Shown in pieces: positions 8,757 to 18,800 of a stretch of DNA of 64,000 bases. Origin of the DNA: Lewinellaceae bacterium (GTDB lineage Bacteria > Bacteroidota > Bacteroidia > Chitinophagales > Saprospiraceae); contig JACJYO010000003.1 in assembly GCA_020636075.1 (NCBI GenBank), positions 248,001-312,000 of the forward strand, written 5' to 3'. Position 1 is the first letter of the stretch. Every line of letters starts with the position of its first letter. The notes beneath the pieces were generated by a model. The model had not been told where the DNA came from. It ran no database searches and worked only from the letters and a program-made list of their open reading frames with translations. The translations under genes and the position numbers were made by a program.

Positions 8757-8925
8757 GAGCATGTTAGGGATGAAGACTTCCCGGCGCGGTGTACTTATTT
8801 TGTCCGATACTGTCCATGTCGTCTAAGATTTTGCTGTGGGGCTTGGCGACCTGCGTAAGTTGGTTTATTTTTAGGCTCGCCAATTATAAATCCCGGATGG
8901 TACACAGCGCTCCAAATTAACTGTC

Positions 8926-8974
8926 AATCCCCCTGCATTTGAACTTTTTTGGGTTCTGGTGCAGGGGGATTTTT
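8926..8974 (+). terminator. Intrinsic-terminator-like hairpin
   Basis: AATCCCCCTGCA at 8926-8937 pairs perfectly with TGCAGGGGGATT at 8960-8971, followed by a short T-run. It lies 170 bases after the PIN gene and is the only strong stem with a T-tail here, so it probably ends the toxin-antitoxin transcript. The 22-base loop is long for a classic terminator. Confidence 0.5.
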
Positions 8975-10938
8975 GTGTTTTATTGGACGTGGTGGAAGGT
9001 ACGGGTTTAGGCGGGATACCTGAAGATGACGAGGTGAAAGGTGGATTTCGGTTTTGGGGTTTTTGTTTTGGGTGTACAAAAGTTCAACGAAAAAAGAATC
9101 TAAAACAAAATATGGGATTTTGGATTGAAAAGATTAGACAATTTGGAAAAATTAATTCATCCAGTTGGACTTATATATTGACCGCCAGAGTGAAAAGGCT
9201 GTTCGCCTGCTCAAGCAATTTAACCACAGAGAACGCAGAAATAATAAAAATGCCTGGCAGAAAATATTGTTGACTGTTAATGCTTCAGTCAATAATTAAT
9301 CCGGACTGCATTATTTATATTTTCCGATCAATATCGTTGAACAAAATCAGAACGAACTGAGAGACTTAAAGAATATAGATAGCAAAATACCAATAAATGA
9401 ATTTTTTGTCTTAACTATCAAAAACTGAATGGAAAACTTTCGTGAATTCCAAGACATACGATTTATGTGACAAAGGCATTCAAATGGGATACGAGAACTT
9501 ATAACCAACGATACGTACTTCTTGCTTGATACGATAAATAGCAAATTTAGCTTTAATTTATTTAAATCTTTCGAAATAGCGAATAGAGCAAAGGATTTTG
9601 CTGACGACAAAGAAAAGAGTAGTAGAAAAGGATGTTTATGACGCATACTTGGGGAAAAATGGAAATACAAAGTGAAATTACAACAATTAATAATCGTTGA
9701 GAAAAAGGTGATTATGTTGGAGATGATAACATAAAATACCTATTGTCTGTTCCAATGCTATGCGTGATGAATTGGATATCAAGTGTCCTATCATTATTCA
9801 AAGAACGTTAAAACTAGTTCTGAACGATTTGGCAACTAAATTGAAAATTTTCAATCGGGTAATATCGAATTGTTATAAATGTTGAGACGGTCTCGAGCAA
9901 AATCAATTCAAATACTTAAAAGCCACAACAATGAACTCAACGCCAACCGACGAAGCCCTAACCCGTAAAGACGCACAGTATGGGAATCTTGGTTCGCTGT
10001 GATAATACAAAATTGAATCTAAGATGCTGCGGTGAAATGGCATGGAAACCAATAAAATCAAGATGATCAGATTCCGGAAATATTCAAAATATAGATCAAA
10101 TGTACCTGTTTTAGCAAACACATTATGATAAATGGGAGATATAAAGCGTCTTTGGAATAATTCAATTGTAAACAAAAGTTTGCTCAAAAGATTGAACAGG
10201 ACTTGGTAGATGAAGAGAAAAAAGATTCTTGTTGATTAACCGCTAATGGCAAATACAAGGTTAATAATTTTTGCACTGGAAAAAAACACAGAAAAATAGA
10301 GGTTTGAGTAATATTTTGGATTAGACCCAACAAAGACAAAGTCAACAAATTGAAGATCTATTAAGTAATTTCCCCAAAGATTAGTAACAATGTATTCCTT
10401 TATTGAAGGATGGAGTAGAAATCTGTTAAAAGAGCTTCCACATGATGACATATAAGTCTTCAAACAAGATTATAAACTCGAAAGACAGGGAAGTATTGTA
10501 TTCAAATGAAATTTATGACTACATTTTGATGAATAATTACCAAAAGAACGAAAATTTTGTGAAGGAGAGAATAACTGAGATTCGCAAGGCATCTATTTCA
10601 AAACTAGACCTAACGGCATTTTTTTTTATATATAACCATATCTAAAATAACCTATCGAGTTGCTCTTTGAAAAATACTGATTTCTTCAACAAGAAGAAAC
10701 CCTTAAAAGTGGGATATAATTTCAATTACGGATTCCACCTATGAGAAAGTTTATTCATTTAGTTGTTATGGCGGATTTAGATTTTACACGATTTATAGTA
10801 GCTGATGATAAGTTTGAAATACAATTGGGAAGAATTGAAGAGTTAGTGAACGTAGAAAGAATGGAAAGCCTGAAGTATATGGAGTTAAAAATTGACCATA
10901 TTATTTTGATCAAGAGATTTGATACAGAAATGAAATAA
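8975..10938 (+). pseudogene. AT-rich eroded region, remnants of one or more plus-strand genes
   Basis: About 2 kb of strongly AT-rich sequence with no long intact frame. Coding-like pieces appear in changing plus-strand frames, for example SKIPINEFFVLTIKN near 9380, NDTYFLLDTINSKFSFNLFK near 9510, MRDELDIKCPIIIQRTLKLV from about 9759, and a 65-codon open frame at 10741-10938 starting MRKFIHLVVMADLDF. Consecutive pieces are separated by single frame changes, which suggests a decayed gene rather than random sequence. I recognise no family. The base composition differs sharply from the flanking genes, which points to foreign origin. The 65-codon frame at 10741 could still be a real small gene. 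Confidence 0.4.
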
Positions 10939-11422
10939 GAGACTGAACAAATAGTGAATTCAGTGCTTGGTTTGGGAGATCGACAATAATTGCCGCAACA
11001 CTATATTTTCCTTCAATATTGCTACAATCTAAATACAATGAACTTGAAAAATTAAAGCCTCTTTCAATGATTTTCCTCGACCTAGTCGCAATCTGATGGT
11101 ATTCAAAATCCATTTTATGACAGACATTAGAATAATACATAAAAGAAATCGCGAAAAGAAAATAAACCGTGAACAACGCTCCCTTGTAAACAACCTCACT
11201 AAACGCGTCGGTGTCGGAAGCTTCGTTGCAAACCATCAAAAAACACAATAACAACAGGAACAATAATAGGTAAGATACCAGATAATTTAGCCCGATTAAT
11301 ATCGCAGATAGAGTGCCCTCCCTGACTCCGTGGTCCAAATTTGAAATCCCACCCTCCCATACGGGGAAAATGATATGACCGCGTTTACACGGACTCACCC
11401 ATAGCGCCGAACCAAACGCCAA
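10910..11422 (-). CDS. Hypothetical membrane protein, low confidence
   Basis: A 170-codon minus-strand frame directly downstream of the CHAT gene, overlapping its last 28 bases. It has two hydrophobic stretches (LVSYLLLFLLLLCFLMVC and ALFTVYFLFAISFMYY) separated by a short polar loop, then a soluble tail of about 85 residues. No family is recognised. It lies partly in the AT-rich region and a competing open frame exists on the plus strand, so it may be spurious. Confidence 0.3.
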   Translation of the reverse strand: MAFGSALWVSPCKRGHIIFPVWEGGISNLDHGVREGTLSAILIGLNYLVSYLLLFLLLLCFLMVCNEASDTDAFSEVVYKGALFTVYFLFAISFMYYSNVCHKMDFEYHQIATRSRKIIERGFNFSSSLYLDCSNIEGKYSVAAIIVDLPNQALNSLFVQSLISFLYQIS

Positions 11423-14400
11423 CCAACAAAAAACAAAAACGCCAATCCGGCAACACCCAAAAAAATTGTACCCGCCCTGCCGTGCCCGCCAGGCGCCACC
11501 ACCGGATTACCGCTGCCAAAAGCCGCGAAACCCGCCCAATAAAACGGATGCGCTTTCAAACCACCTGCCTCAGCCAGGTAGCTGCGCCGGGCTTTGGCCA
11601 GCGCTTCAAAGGTGGACGCGCCAGCCCGCAAATTCCGGAAAAAAGCCGCCATGAGCTGCGGGGTTTGCTGGTCATCCACGTTCCAAAAGGAGGCAACTAC
11701 CGTACGCGCACCGGCCGTCTGAAAGGCGCGGGCCAGGCTCACGATACCTTCGCCGCGGTACAACTTTCCGGACGCGCTTTCGCAGGCGCTGAGCACGACC
11801 AATTCGGCTCGCAAGTGCAAGTTGTAGATTTCCGAGACAAACAACAGGTTGTCGGCGCCGTCGGCGCCGGTGGAATCGCCGGCCGGCTGGCTGAAGGCCG
11901 CAAACGAATACTCCGGCCGGCGGTGGTGCATCTGGCTGTGCGTCGATAACAAGATCAGGCCATATTGGCCGGCAATGGTCTGAAAGGTGTCCTCTCCGGC
12001 TCCTTCGCCCGAAAGCAAGGTCCCATCCCAAATGGCCCGCACGGTTTCGGCTTCGCGGCTGTTGTTTTGCAGGGCATCCAGGCCCCAGCGGTTGGGTGCA
12101 AACCGCGGCGCTACCGCCAGCAAGCCGCTCGCTGCCGGCCAATTTCGCGTCGCAAGCGTCAGCCAGGCCATCGCCGAGTGCGCATAGCCGGTGCGATAGG
12201 CATGCAGCAAATACCGGTGGCTGCCAAAGCGGTGCGCCTGCGCTCCGGCGCGGGTGATCAGGGCTTCAAAAGGCAGGTAGCAGAGCGCGCCGTCGGGCAC
12301 AATGATCAACTCCTCCCGGAGCCAGGGAAGTGCCGGAGCGATGAGTGCCTGATAGAGCCCGCTGCCCAGCGCAGCCATTTCGGCAAACTGCCGGGAGGTT
12401 TGCCAACTGGGATCGGCCCGGCATAAGTTGAAAAAGGTAGCGATCTGGCGTTCCAGGCTATCGGACACCGCCAAGCTGCGCTGCAAAAAGGTGTCGCGCC
12501 GCAGCACGAACAGCACGAGTTGGTCTTGCCCCCAGTGGTAGGCCAGCATGGTTTGGCCGGGTTGCAGGGCTTGTCGGACGGCGGTCAGGTCCGGCTCCTG
12601 GTTCTTCAAGATTGCCCGGAGCCCATCGGCGGCATCCCCTGCTTGGGAGCGATCCAACTGCCGGCATTGCTCCGCCCAATAGCGGATGGAATCGTCGAGT
12701 CCGGCGGGTAGATGCAGGAGCCCCGGCAAACCCGGGTCGGCGCGGAAGGTATGCCGGTAGCGCAATTGCTGGAAATAGGCCAGTCGCTGGCGGGCCTGCT
12801 GAACGGCGGCCACCTGTTCCGGCAAGCTGCCCGGCGCCGACCAGTGCAGTGCCCGCCAGGCCAACTGCTGTTGGAAATTGCTTTTAAAGCTCTCCGACCA
12901 GCGCCAGGCTTCCACCGGGTCGGACAGGGCAAGACTGGCTTCCACGCCGAGATCGAACAGACGGCTGAAGGTGTGCTGCGCTTCCGGCAGGGAGTGCTCC
13001 GCCTCAAAATGTCCCTTCAGGTCTTCCAATTGCGCTACGGCCTGCCGGACACAGTCGAGCACCGTCTGCCAGGCCGCCTGCCCGCCGTCTTGCCGGGCCA
13101 TTAGCCGGTAACAATCGGCCATCGCCGCGTAGGCCTGCACCGTTTCGTAGGGGAAGGGATTGACCAGCACCGGCCCGGCAACGCGCAACACCGCCAGGGC
13201 ATTCCAGCAGGCATCCAGGGCCTGCGAGTAGTGCCCTGCAGCCATGGCCAGTTGGCCGCTTTGGTAGTGCAGGGCAAACTGCAAGCCGACGTCGTTTGGA
13301 GGTATTTGGGTCTGTGCCTGTTTTAGCCACTGCGTTGCCGCCGGGTAATCGCCGGTTTGTTGGGCAGCCCGGGCCAGGTTGAGCATGCAGGCGGCCTGGT
13401 CGGCGCCGGTATTGGGTAGCTTGCGCAGCATCGCCAGCGCTTTTTCGGCATAATAGGCGGCGGCCTGAAATTGCTTTTGATCGAGGTAACAGCCGGCCAG
13501 ATTGCGGAATAGTCCGGCATTTTCGAAGGCGGGGGCGTACTCCGGACCGTACTCAAAATTCGCGTTGAGGGCCTCGGTAAAACAGGCCACTGCGCGTTCG
13601 GGGTCGCCGCCGTAGCGGGCTGCGAGGCCCAGGCCGTTCCACACACGAGAGCGACTGAACGGTTCGCCGGCAAAAAAAGGCAAGGCCGCCTGCAGGTTGA
13701 GCTCGGCGGCAAACAGATCGCCAAGGTCGAGTTGGGCCTGGCCCAGATTGTAGCGGATCTCGCCGCGGAGCCAATTGGGGCAATCCGGCGCCGCATCGCC
13801 TAATTGAAGCGCCCGTTTCCACAGCGGGATGGCTTGTTCGGGGAAGCCCAGCCGGGCGTATGCGGTAGCCTGAAGATTTAATACACGGATGTAGCGGGTT
13901 TGCAGGGTGTCGGCGGCGGCGTGCATGGCGGCCCGGGCGGTTTGCAGGAGCACGAGTGCGGAATCGAAGCGGCCGGTTTCGGAGTGCAGGGCGGCGCAGT
14001 TCAGGGTGGCTGAGATGACCGGGGCGGCGTGTCCGGGGTAGTGGCTGTGCGCTATTTGCGCCGCGTTGTTCCAAAAATAGGCCGCTTGGGTGTAGCGGCG
14101 TTGCAGGCGGTGGCTTTCGCCCAGGCTGGTGTACACGGCGATGAGGTTGGTGTCGGTACGGGAGAACCGCCGCTCGAGGATGCGCCGGCTGTGGTCGAGG
14201 GCTTGCAGGGCTTCGGGGTTGCGGCCCGTTTCGAGGTAGCAGTTTCCGATGTTGAGGTAGCTGTTTCCGACCGATTCGTGGGCAGCGCCCAGCGCCCGTG
14301 TGCGCAGGCGCAGCGCTTGTTGGTGGAGTGCCAGGGCCGCATCCGGTTGGCCTTCAAGACGCAGGGCAGAGGCTTTGAGCGTCAGGACTGCCGCCTTTTC

Positions 14401-14589
14401 GGCAGCCGGAAGGCCTGGTGCCTGATGAAGCAGGCGATTGCAGCTGTCGATCACCTGCTCCCGGGCGCCCTGGCTGAGCAAAACGCGCCATTGGGCCAGC
14501 TGGGCGTCGAGGGTTGAATTTTGGGCGCAGCCCCAAATTGGCAGGAAATAGCAAGTCAGGACAAAAGTTGCAAAGCCTTTCCTTAACAT
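11395..14589 (-). CDS. TPR-CHAT domain protease, probable lipoprotein
   Basis: 1064 residues. The N-terminus MLRKGFATFVLTCYFLPIWG is followed by Cys, giving a lipobox-like IWGC. Tandem tetratricopeptide repeats run from about 60 to 560 (alternating A..Y...G....A helices). The C-terminal CHAT domain (about 770-1035) is caspase-like: His884 in LLSTHSQMHH and Cys936 in VVLSACESASG, followed by GEGIVSLARAFQTAGARTVV and the family-typical FWNVDD. A final transmembrane helix (AGTIFLGVAGLAFLFFVGW) ends in a basic tail. So the protein is probably held in the envelope at both ends. CHAT domains are proteases activated through their attached repeats. It is transcribed divergently from a sigma/anti-sigma pair 96 bases away, suggesting that this pair controls it or that they form one response unit. 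Confidence 0.85.
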   Translation of the reverse strand: MLRKGFATFVLTCYFLPIWGCAQNSTLDAQLAQWRVLLSQGAREQVIDSCNRLLHQAPGLPAAEKAAVLTLKASALRLEGQPDAALALHQQALRLRTRALGAAHESVGNSYLNIGNCYLETGRNPEALQALDHSRRILERRFSRTDTNLIAVYTSLGESHRLQRRYTQAAYFWNNAAQIAHSHYPGHAAPVISATLNCAALHSETGRFDSALVLLQTARAAMHAAADTLQTRYIRVLNLQATAYARLGFPEQAIPLWKRALQLGDAAPDCPNWLRGEIRYNLGQAQLDLGDLFAAELNLQAALPFFAGEPFSRSRVWNGLGLAARYGGDPERAVACFTEALNANFEYGPEYAPAFENAGLFRNLAGCYLDQKQFQAAAYYAEKALAMLRKLPNTGADQAACMLNLARAAQQTGDYPAATQWLKQAQTQIPPNDVGLQFALHYQSGQLAMAAGHYSQALDACWNALAVLRVAGPVLVNPFPYETVQAYAAMADCYRLMARQDGGQAAWQTVLDCVRQAVAQLEDLKGHFEAEHSLPEAQHTFSRLFDLGVEASLALSDPVEAWRWSESFKSNFQQQLAWRALHWSAPGSLPEQVAAVQQARQRLAYFQQLRYRHTFRADPGLPGLLHLPAGLDDSIRYWAEQCRQLDRSQAGDAADGLRAILKNQEPDLTAVRQALQPGQTMLAYHWGQDQLVLFVLRRDTFLQRSLAVSDSLERQIATFFNLCRADPSWQTSRQFAEMAALGSGLYQALIAPALPWLREELIIVPDGALCYLPFEALITRAGAQAHRFGSHRYLLHAYRTGYAHSAMAWLTLATRNWPAASGLLAVAPRFAPNRWGLDALQNNSREAETVRAIWDGTLLSGEGAGEDTFQTIAGQYGLILLSTHSQMHHRRPEYSFAAFSQPAGDSTGADGADNLLFVSEIYNLHLRAELVVLSACESASGKLYRGEGIVSLARAFQTAGARTVVASFWNVDDQQTPQLMAAFFRNLRAGASTFEALAKARRSYLAEAGGLKAHPFYWAGFAAFGSGNPVVAPGGHGRAGTIFLGVAGLAFLFFVGWRLVRRYG

Positions 14590-14685
14590 GGTCTAAGTAC
14601 AAATTTCTACATTTACATAACAAAAGAAACCAACAATAATCATCCCGCCGAATGGGTACCGCTTCGGTAAAATCTCCACCAATAT

Positions 14686-15303
14686 ATGAATCCAGTTCGC
14701 ATCGACGCGCATGACCTCGCTCAGGCGATCCGCAGCGGTGATCCGGCGCGCCGCAACCAGGCGTTTAAACAGCTGTATCTGAGTCCGACGGTGAACGGCA
14801 AACTGCGTGAATGGGCCAACACGTACAACCTGCGCAACCAGGACCCCGACGACGTGCTGCAGGAGGCGCTGATCCTGCTCGACAAGTTGGTTTGCGAGGG
14901 CGGGTTCCGGGCCGAAAGCAAAGTGGAAACGTTCCTGTTGGGCATCTGCCGCAACATGATCCGCGACAATGTCAAAAAAGTGCAGCGCGTGGTGTTGAAA
15001 GAAACGCTGCCCGAAACGGTACCGGACTCAGCCGAAGGGCTGGCCGACCACCTGGAATTGCAGGAGCTGAGCGAAGCCGGCAGTCGCCGCGACGCGGCCC
15101 TGGGCGATGCCCTGGCGCAGCTCACGGAAAAATGCCGCGATGCCCTGCGCCTGTACTACTACGAACGCCGGTCGATGGCGGAGATCGCCGAAGCCCGCGA
15201 ACTGGCCAATGAAAAACAAGCCAAAAAAGCCGTGCACCGCTGCCGGGAGCAATTGCGCCAGCGCATCGAGGGCGACCCGGCATTGCATCATCTCATCAAC
15301 TGA
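14686..15303 (+). CDS. ECF-type sigma-70 family RNA polymerase sigma factor
   Basis: 205 residues from ATG 14686. Region 2 is seen around DPDDVLQEALILLDKLV and FLLGICRNMIRDNVKK; region 4 around LTEKCRDALRLYYYERRSMA and EIAEARELANEKQAKKAVHR, with the helix-turn-helix that reads the -35-like element. There is no region 3, as in ECF factors. It would direct polymerase to a specific set of promoters. The next gene, 8 bases downstream, encodes a membrane protein resembling an anti-sigma factor, and the TPR-CHAT protease is divergent. The target promoters are not known. Confidence 0.85.
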   Translation: MNPVRIDAHDLAQAIRSGDPARRNQAFKQLYLSPTVNGKLREWANTYNLRNQDPDDVLQEALILLDKLVCEGGFRAESKVETFLLGICRNMIRDNVKKVQRVVLKETLPETVPDSAEGLADHLELQELSEAGSRRDAALGDALAQLTEKCRDALRLYYYERRSMAEIAEARELANEKQAKKAVHRCREQLRQRIEGDPALHHLIN

Positions 15304-15311
15304 CCCGCACC

Positions 15312-16067
15312 ATGAACGATAATACAAACACCGACCGCATCGAAGCCTACCTCCTCGGGCAACTGTCCCCGGGGGAGGCCAGGGCCTTCGAACAGGAAAT
15401 TGCTCAAAATCCCGCCCTGGCCACCGAGGTGGACAAACAACGCCTGGAGTTGCGCGCCATGGAATTGCTGGCCGAAGCGGAGTTGCGGGCCAATTTTCAG
15501 GACTGGAAAGCGGAAAAGTCCGGGGCGGAGGAATCCGGGGGCGGGACCAAGGTGGTGCCCATCAACAGCAACCGCCGCTTGATCTTTCGCATTGCTGCGG
15601 CGGCCAGCGTGCTGCTGCTCATCGGCTTTTTTGCCCAACGGTTGTTCACGGGCCCGGATCAGCAGCAACTGGCCAGCCAATACTTCGACGAAAGCGCCAC
15701 CTCCGTGCGGGTGCGCGGCCGGGCCGACATACCGCCTGCGCTCCAGCCCGCGCTCGCCGGCATGGACGCCGGGAACTACCGCGACGCGCTTGCGGCCCTG
15801 CAAGCGGTGCAGGATTCGGCGCTGGCGGGGAAGGTGCTGTTGCTGGAAGGGGAGTGTTCTTTCCGCTTGAAGGATTTTGAGGGCGCGATCGGGAAATTCC
15901 GGGGGGCTGTGCGCAGCGGGGAGCCGGCGGAGCGGGAAGAGGCGGAGTACCTGTTGTTGCTGACGTATATGGCTTCCGGGGAGCATACGGCGGAGGCGGC
16001 GGAGTTGCGGAGTAGGATTTTGGGGGATGTGGGGCATGGGTATTATGGGAAGGTGCGGGGGATGTGA
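15312..16067 (+). CDS. Anti-sigma-like single-pass membrane protein with TPR-like periplasmic part
   Basis: 251 residues. The N-terminal 85 residues (DRIEAYLLGQLSPGEARAFE followed by QEIAQNPALATEV) match the cytoplasmic anti-sigma start common in Bacteroidota. One transmembrane helix (LIFRIAAAASVLLLIGFFAQ) is followed by a helical periplasmic part with TPR-like repeats (PALAGMDAGNYRDALAALQA, FEGAIGKFRGAVRSGEPA). It follows the sigma factor by 8 bases, so the pair is an operon. It likely holds the sigma factor at the membrane until a signal releases it; the signal is unknown. Many codons near the 3' end are G-rich, but the frame is intact. Confidence 0.72.
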   Translation: MNDNTNTDRIEAYLLGQLSPGEARAFEQEIAQNPALATEVDKQRLELRAMELLAEAELRANFQDWKAEKSGAEESGGGTKVVPINSNRRLIFRIAAAASVLLLIGFFAQRLFTGPDQQQLASQYFDESATSVRVRGRADIPPALQPALAGMDAGNYRDALAALQAVQDSALAGKVLLLEGECSFRLKDFEGAIGKFRGAVRSGEPAEREEAEYLLLLTYMASGEHTAEAAELRSRILGDVGHGYYGKVRGM

Positions 16068-16089
16068 GTGCGTGCTTTATCCGCGAGCA

Positions 16090-16198
16090 CACTTTTCAAA
16101 TTTCCAATCTCAAATTTTCAATTTCAAATTAATCTTAACGGAAACTTTATTTTTTGAGCATTTGAAATTTTAATTGGAAAAGAAAAATTTGAAAAGTG
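16090..16198. repeat. AT-rich imperfect inverted repeat element (about 110 bp)
   Basis: CACTTTTCAAATTT (16090-16103) pairs perfectly with 16185-16198; the inner part contains further imperfect pairing and TTTGAGCATTTG in the loop. Similar elements occur at 39244-39334 and 56942-57055. It fills most of the gap before the giant adhesin gene. Confidence 0.65.
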
Positions 16199-16789
16199 GG
16201 TAGCCCTCGAATAGTTTGAAGAATACTATTAAGCCTTCTTAACTTGAATTAACAAGCAACTTCAATGATCAATACAATAGCGGTGGACTACCTAGCCCGA
16301 CACCAATTAATTCTCATGAAGCAAATTCCCCATGTACTACTATCTACTCGAGTGAACCACTATGTATTCCTGGTTGTGGCTTTTCTCCTGCACTCTTTTT
16401 CAAATGCAAACGCTCAATGTACCGGTTACAATGTTTTGGAAACAGTAGTGTGCAGTAGTATTGCCGGTGACGTATGCGATTTAAACAGTGAATTTATTCC
16501 TGGAGACGCGCCCCTGGCCATGATCCGTCTTGATGAGGTAGAAGGCTCACACCAGGTGCGTATGAATTGGTACAACCCCTACCGGCTCATTGTATTTCTC
16601 CTGGGACTCTCCACTGACACTTAATTCATGAATTGTGGCTATTTTTTCTGGATTAGTACACCGGGAAATCTTCCTATTGACCCGGTTCTTGGCGGTTTTG
16701 GGAGGTCGAGTATTTGGTCCGGCAAAATGGCGGCGCTTTTCAAGTAGTCGATTCAGAACCGTTTTTACGGATGCAATTGCCCTGCATGG

Positions 16790-17761
16790 GTGGTACCGCC
16801 GGTATGCACCATTTCTGGCGAGTTGGTTAGTCCCTGTTTTGCTACTTGCTGGGATATACCAATAGGGGATATGCAACCGTGTTGTGACCTGACCATCACT
16901 TCAGCCATACCCAATTTATCCTGCGACAATCAAAGCGGTAGTATTGCTGTTAGTTGGACAGAGACCGCTATTGGGCAACATGAATTATGGGACTTTCAGC
17001 CGACCCTATACAACCAAAGCACTGGGATTTCAACTACAATATTTGATCTTGTTAACACATTTAATTTTACATTCGGGCAATTAACTCCTGGATACTATAC
17101 AATAGAAGTCCAATACCTTGGCTGCCTTGCCTCAACAGATGTATATCTTCCCGAATACGAATCTCCAGTTTTAAATATTCAAACAACAGAACCAAACTGC
17201 CCTTTAGCAAACGGCAGCGCTACCATCGCCAACCCCGACCCAAATCATGTCTACCATTGGAGCAATGGCCAAACAGGAACTACAGCCTCCAATCTGGCAA
17301 CCGGATCCTATACTTTGACTGTAACCGATATCCCCACGCTGTGCAAGACTTATTTTCCGGTTGTACTTGGATGCGCACCAACGGCTTGCGTTCCTCAATC
17401 TTCTTTATCTTCCGGGCTCCTCTTGCACTTACCTTTGGATGGGGATGCGAAGGATATTAGTAGCAACAACAACGATGGTATTATGGGAGGATTGCCGGTT
17501 TATAGTGCGGACCGAAAAGGAATGTCAAACAAGGCACTCCGATTTGATGGATTTAATGACTCTATATACCACCAACCCCATAACCGAACGCAGCGTATCC
17601 TTTTGGTTTCTTGCCGGCGCTGCTGCCCAAATGCCTTTATTCCAGGGTGGAAATGCCAGCGGCGCCACCGGGTCGGGGTATTTCATTGGCACCTACCAGC
17701 CGGGCGGGTTGCCGGGCGTGAGCTGGGACACGACCTATGGACTTGTTGTCGATTTCATTAA
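16790..17761 (+). CDS. Adhesin fragment: N-terminal modules and first half of LamG domain
   Basis: Open frame within the giant adhesin; the true coding part ends near 17570, where the frame changes. It includes a SprB-like module (NGSATIANPDPNHVYHWSNG followed by QTGTTASNLATGSYTLTVTD) and the opening of a LamG domain (LLLHLPLDGDAKDISSNNND). The ATG at 16790 is internal and not a true start. Between 16590 and 16830 at least two more frame changes occur; the piece QNGGAFQVVDSEPFLRMQLP is read in another frame. Confidence 0.55.
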   Translation: MVPPVCTISGELVSPCFATCWDIPIGDMQPCCDLTITSAIPNLSCDNQSGSIAVSWTETAIGQHELWDFQPTLYNQSTGISTTIFDLVNTFNFTFGQLTPGYYTIEVQYLGCLASTDVYLPEYESPVLNIQTTEPNCPLANGSATIANPDPNHVYHWSNGQTGTTASNLATGSYTLTVTDIPTLCKTYFPVVLGCAPTACVPQSSLSSGLLLHLPLDGDAKDISSNNNDGIMGGLPVYSADRKGMSNKALRFDGFNDSIYHQPHNRTQRILLVSCRRCCPNAFIPGWKCQRRHRVGVFHWHLPAGRVAGRELGHDLWTCCRFH

Positions 17762-18800
17762 CCATGGAGTATATATTCCATTTCCGGAAATGGTGAATGG
17801 TTGGCACCATATCGCTGTGTCCTGGGATGGCGCCAGTTCTTCCATCAAGGTATCCATAGACGGGCAATTCCCGCAAGGCTATTTGTACAATTCCGGTACC
17901 GGCGGTTTTGCTGCTTTGCCGGGCGGCCAACCCTTTTCCCTGGGCGTGGTTCCCAATCCCGCCGGTTCTGTAAAAACCCGTTTTGGAGTCAATTTTGGCA
18001 CTAAACTCTGGAACACCGGACTTGATAAAATGAACGGTGCCCTCGATGAGGTGCGGATTTACAGCCGCGCGCTGACCGACGGCGAGATGCGCCTGCTGGC
18101 AGATACGTATGCCACCGCCACTCCTCCGGCCTTGTGTGCCGGCCAAACGACCGCGACGCTCAGTTGCCTGGTGCCTGGCGCCAATTCCTACCAATGGCGC
18201 AATCTGACAACCGGCGCCACCATAGGCACCAGCGCCTCCGTTTCCCCGGCGATCACTACCACCACATCCTTTGAAATAAGCGCCGTGGCAGGCGCCTGCA
18301 TGTATAAGGATACGTTGGAAGTTTTGGTACTTACGCAATTACAAATAGGGAATATTACTACAACTGACTTGAGCGGGTCGTTTACGGTTAGCGGCGGGTT
18401 GCCGCAGGTGGATGGGTCGAATTATAGTTCGGTAACGATGACCTTGCAGGGGAATCCCGGAGTGTCGGCTACGCTGAGCACAGCGCCGTTTGGGCATGGG
18501 GAGACAGTTAGTTTTTTGGCGCCGGAGGCGGGGGTGTATATGGTGGGTGTGTCAGATGCTGCTGGGTGTAGTGGAACATCTACGATAACAATTATCAGTA
18601 CTGGGAATTCTGGTCAAGATACTTTGCCACCTTGTATTGAGTGGCAGGTATGTTTAGGAGGTACCGGTATTGACTGGAACGATGATGTTATACCAACTTC
18701 AGATAATGGCTTTTGGTGTAATTGGGGCCCCAAATTCTTCTGGTGGCGACATCCCTGGATACCACGGTGGATTCTCAGATTTTTGGCTGGTAAAACTTGA
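17361..18800 (+). CDS. Adhesin fragment: LamG/concanavalin-like domain and Ig-like module
   Basis: Real coding begins near 17570 in this frame and ends near 18720. It completes the LamG domain: ERSVSFWFLAGAAAQMPLFQ, then WHHIAVSWDGASSSIKVSID and KMNGALDEVRIYSRALTDGE, the typical end of this fold. An Ig-like module (CLVPGANSYQWRNLTTGATI) and a SprB-like module (GVYMVGVSDAAGCSGTSTIT) follow. LamG domains bind carbohydrates or proteins at the cell surface. Codons before 17570 belong to a shadow frame. Confidence 0.6.
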   Translation: MYLDAHQRLAFLNLLYLPGSSCTYLWMGMRRILVATTTMVLWEDCRFIVRTEKECQTRHSDLMDLMTLYTTNPITERSVSFWFLAGAAAQMPLFQGGNASGATGSGYFIGTYQPGGLPGVSWDTTYGLVVDFINHGVYIPFPEMVNGWHHIAVSWDGASSSIKVSIDGQFPQGYLYNSGTGGFAALPGGQPFSLGVVPNPAGSVKTRFGVNFGTKLWNTGLDKMNGALDEVRIYSRALTDGEMRLLADTYATATPPALCAGQTTATLSCLVPGANSYQWRNLTTGATIGTSASVSPAITTTTSFEISAVAGACMYKDTLEVLVLTQLQIGNITTTDLSGSFTVSGGLPQVDGSNYSSVTMTLQGNPGVSATLSTAPFGHGETVSFLAPEAGVYMVGVSDAAGCSGTSTITIISTGNSGQDTLPPCIEWQVCLGGTGIDWNDDVIPTSDNGFWCNWGPKFFWWRHPWIPRWILRFLAGKT

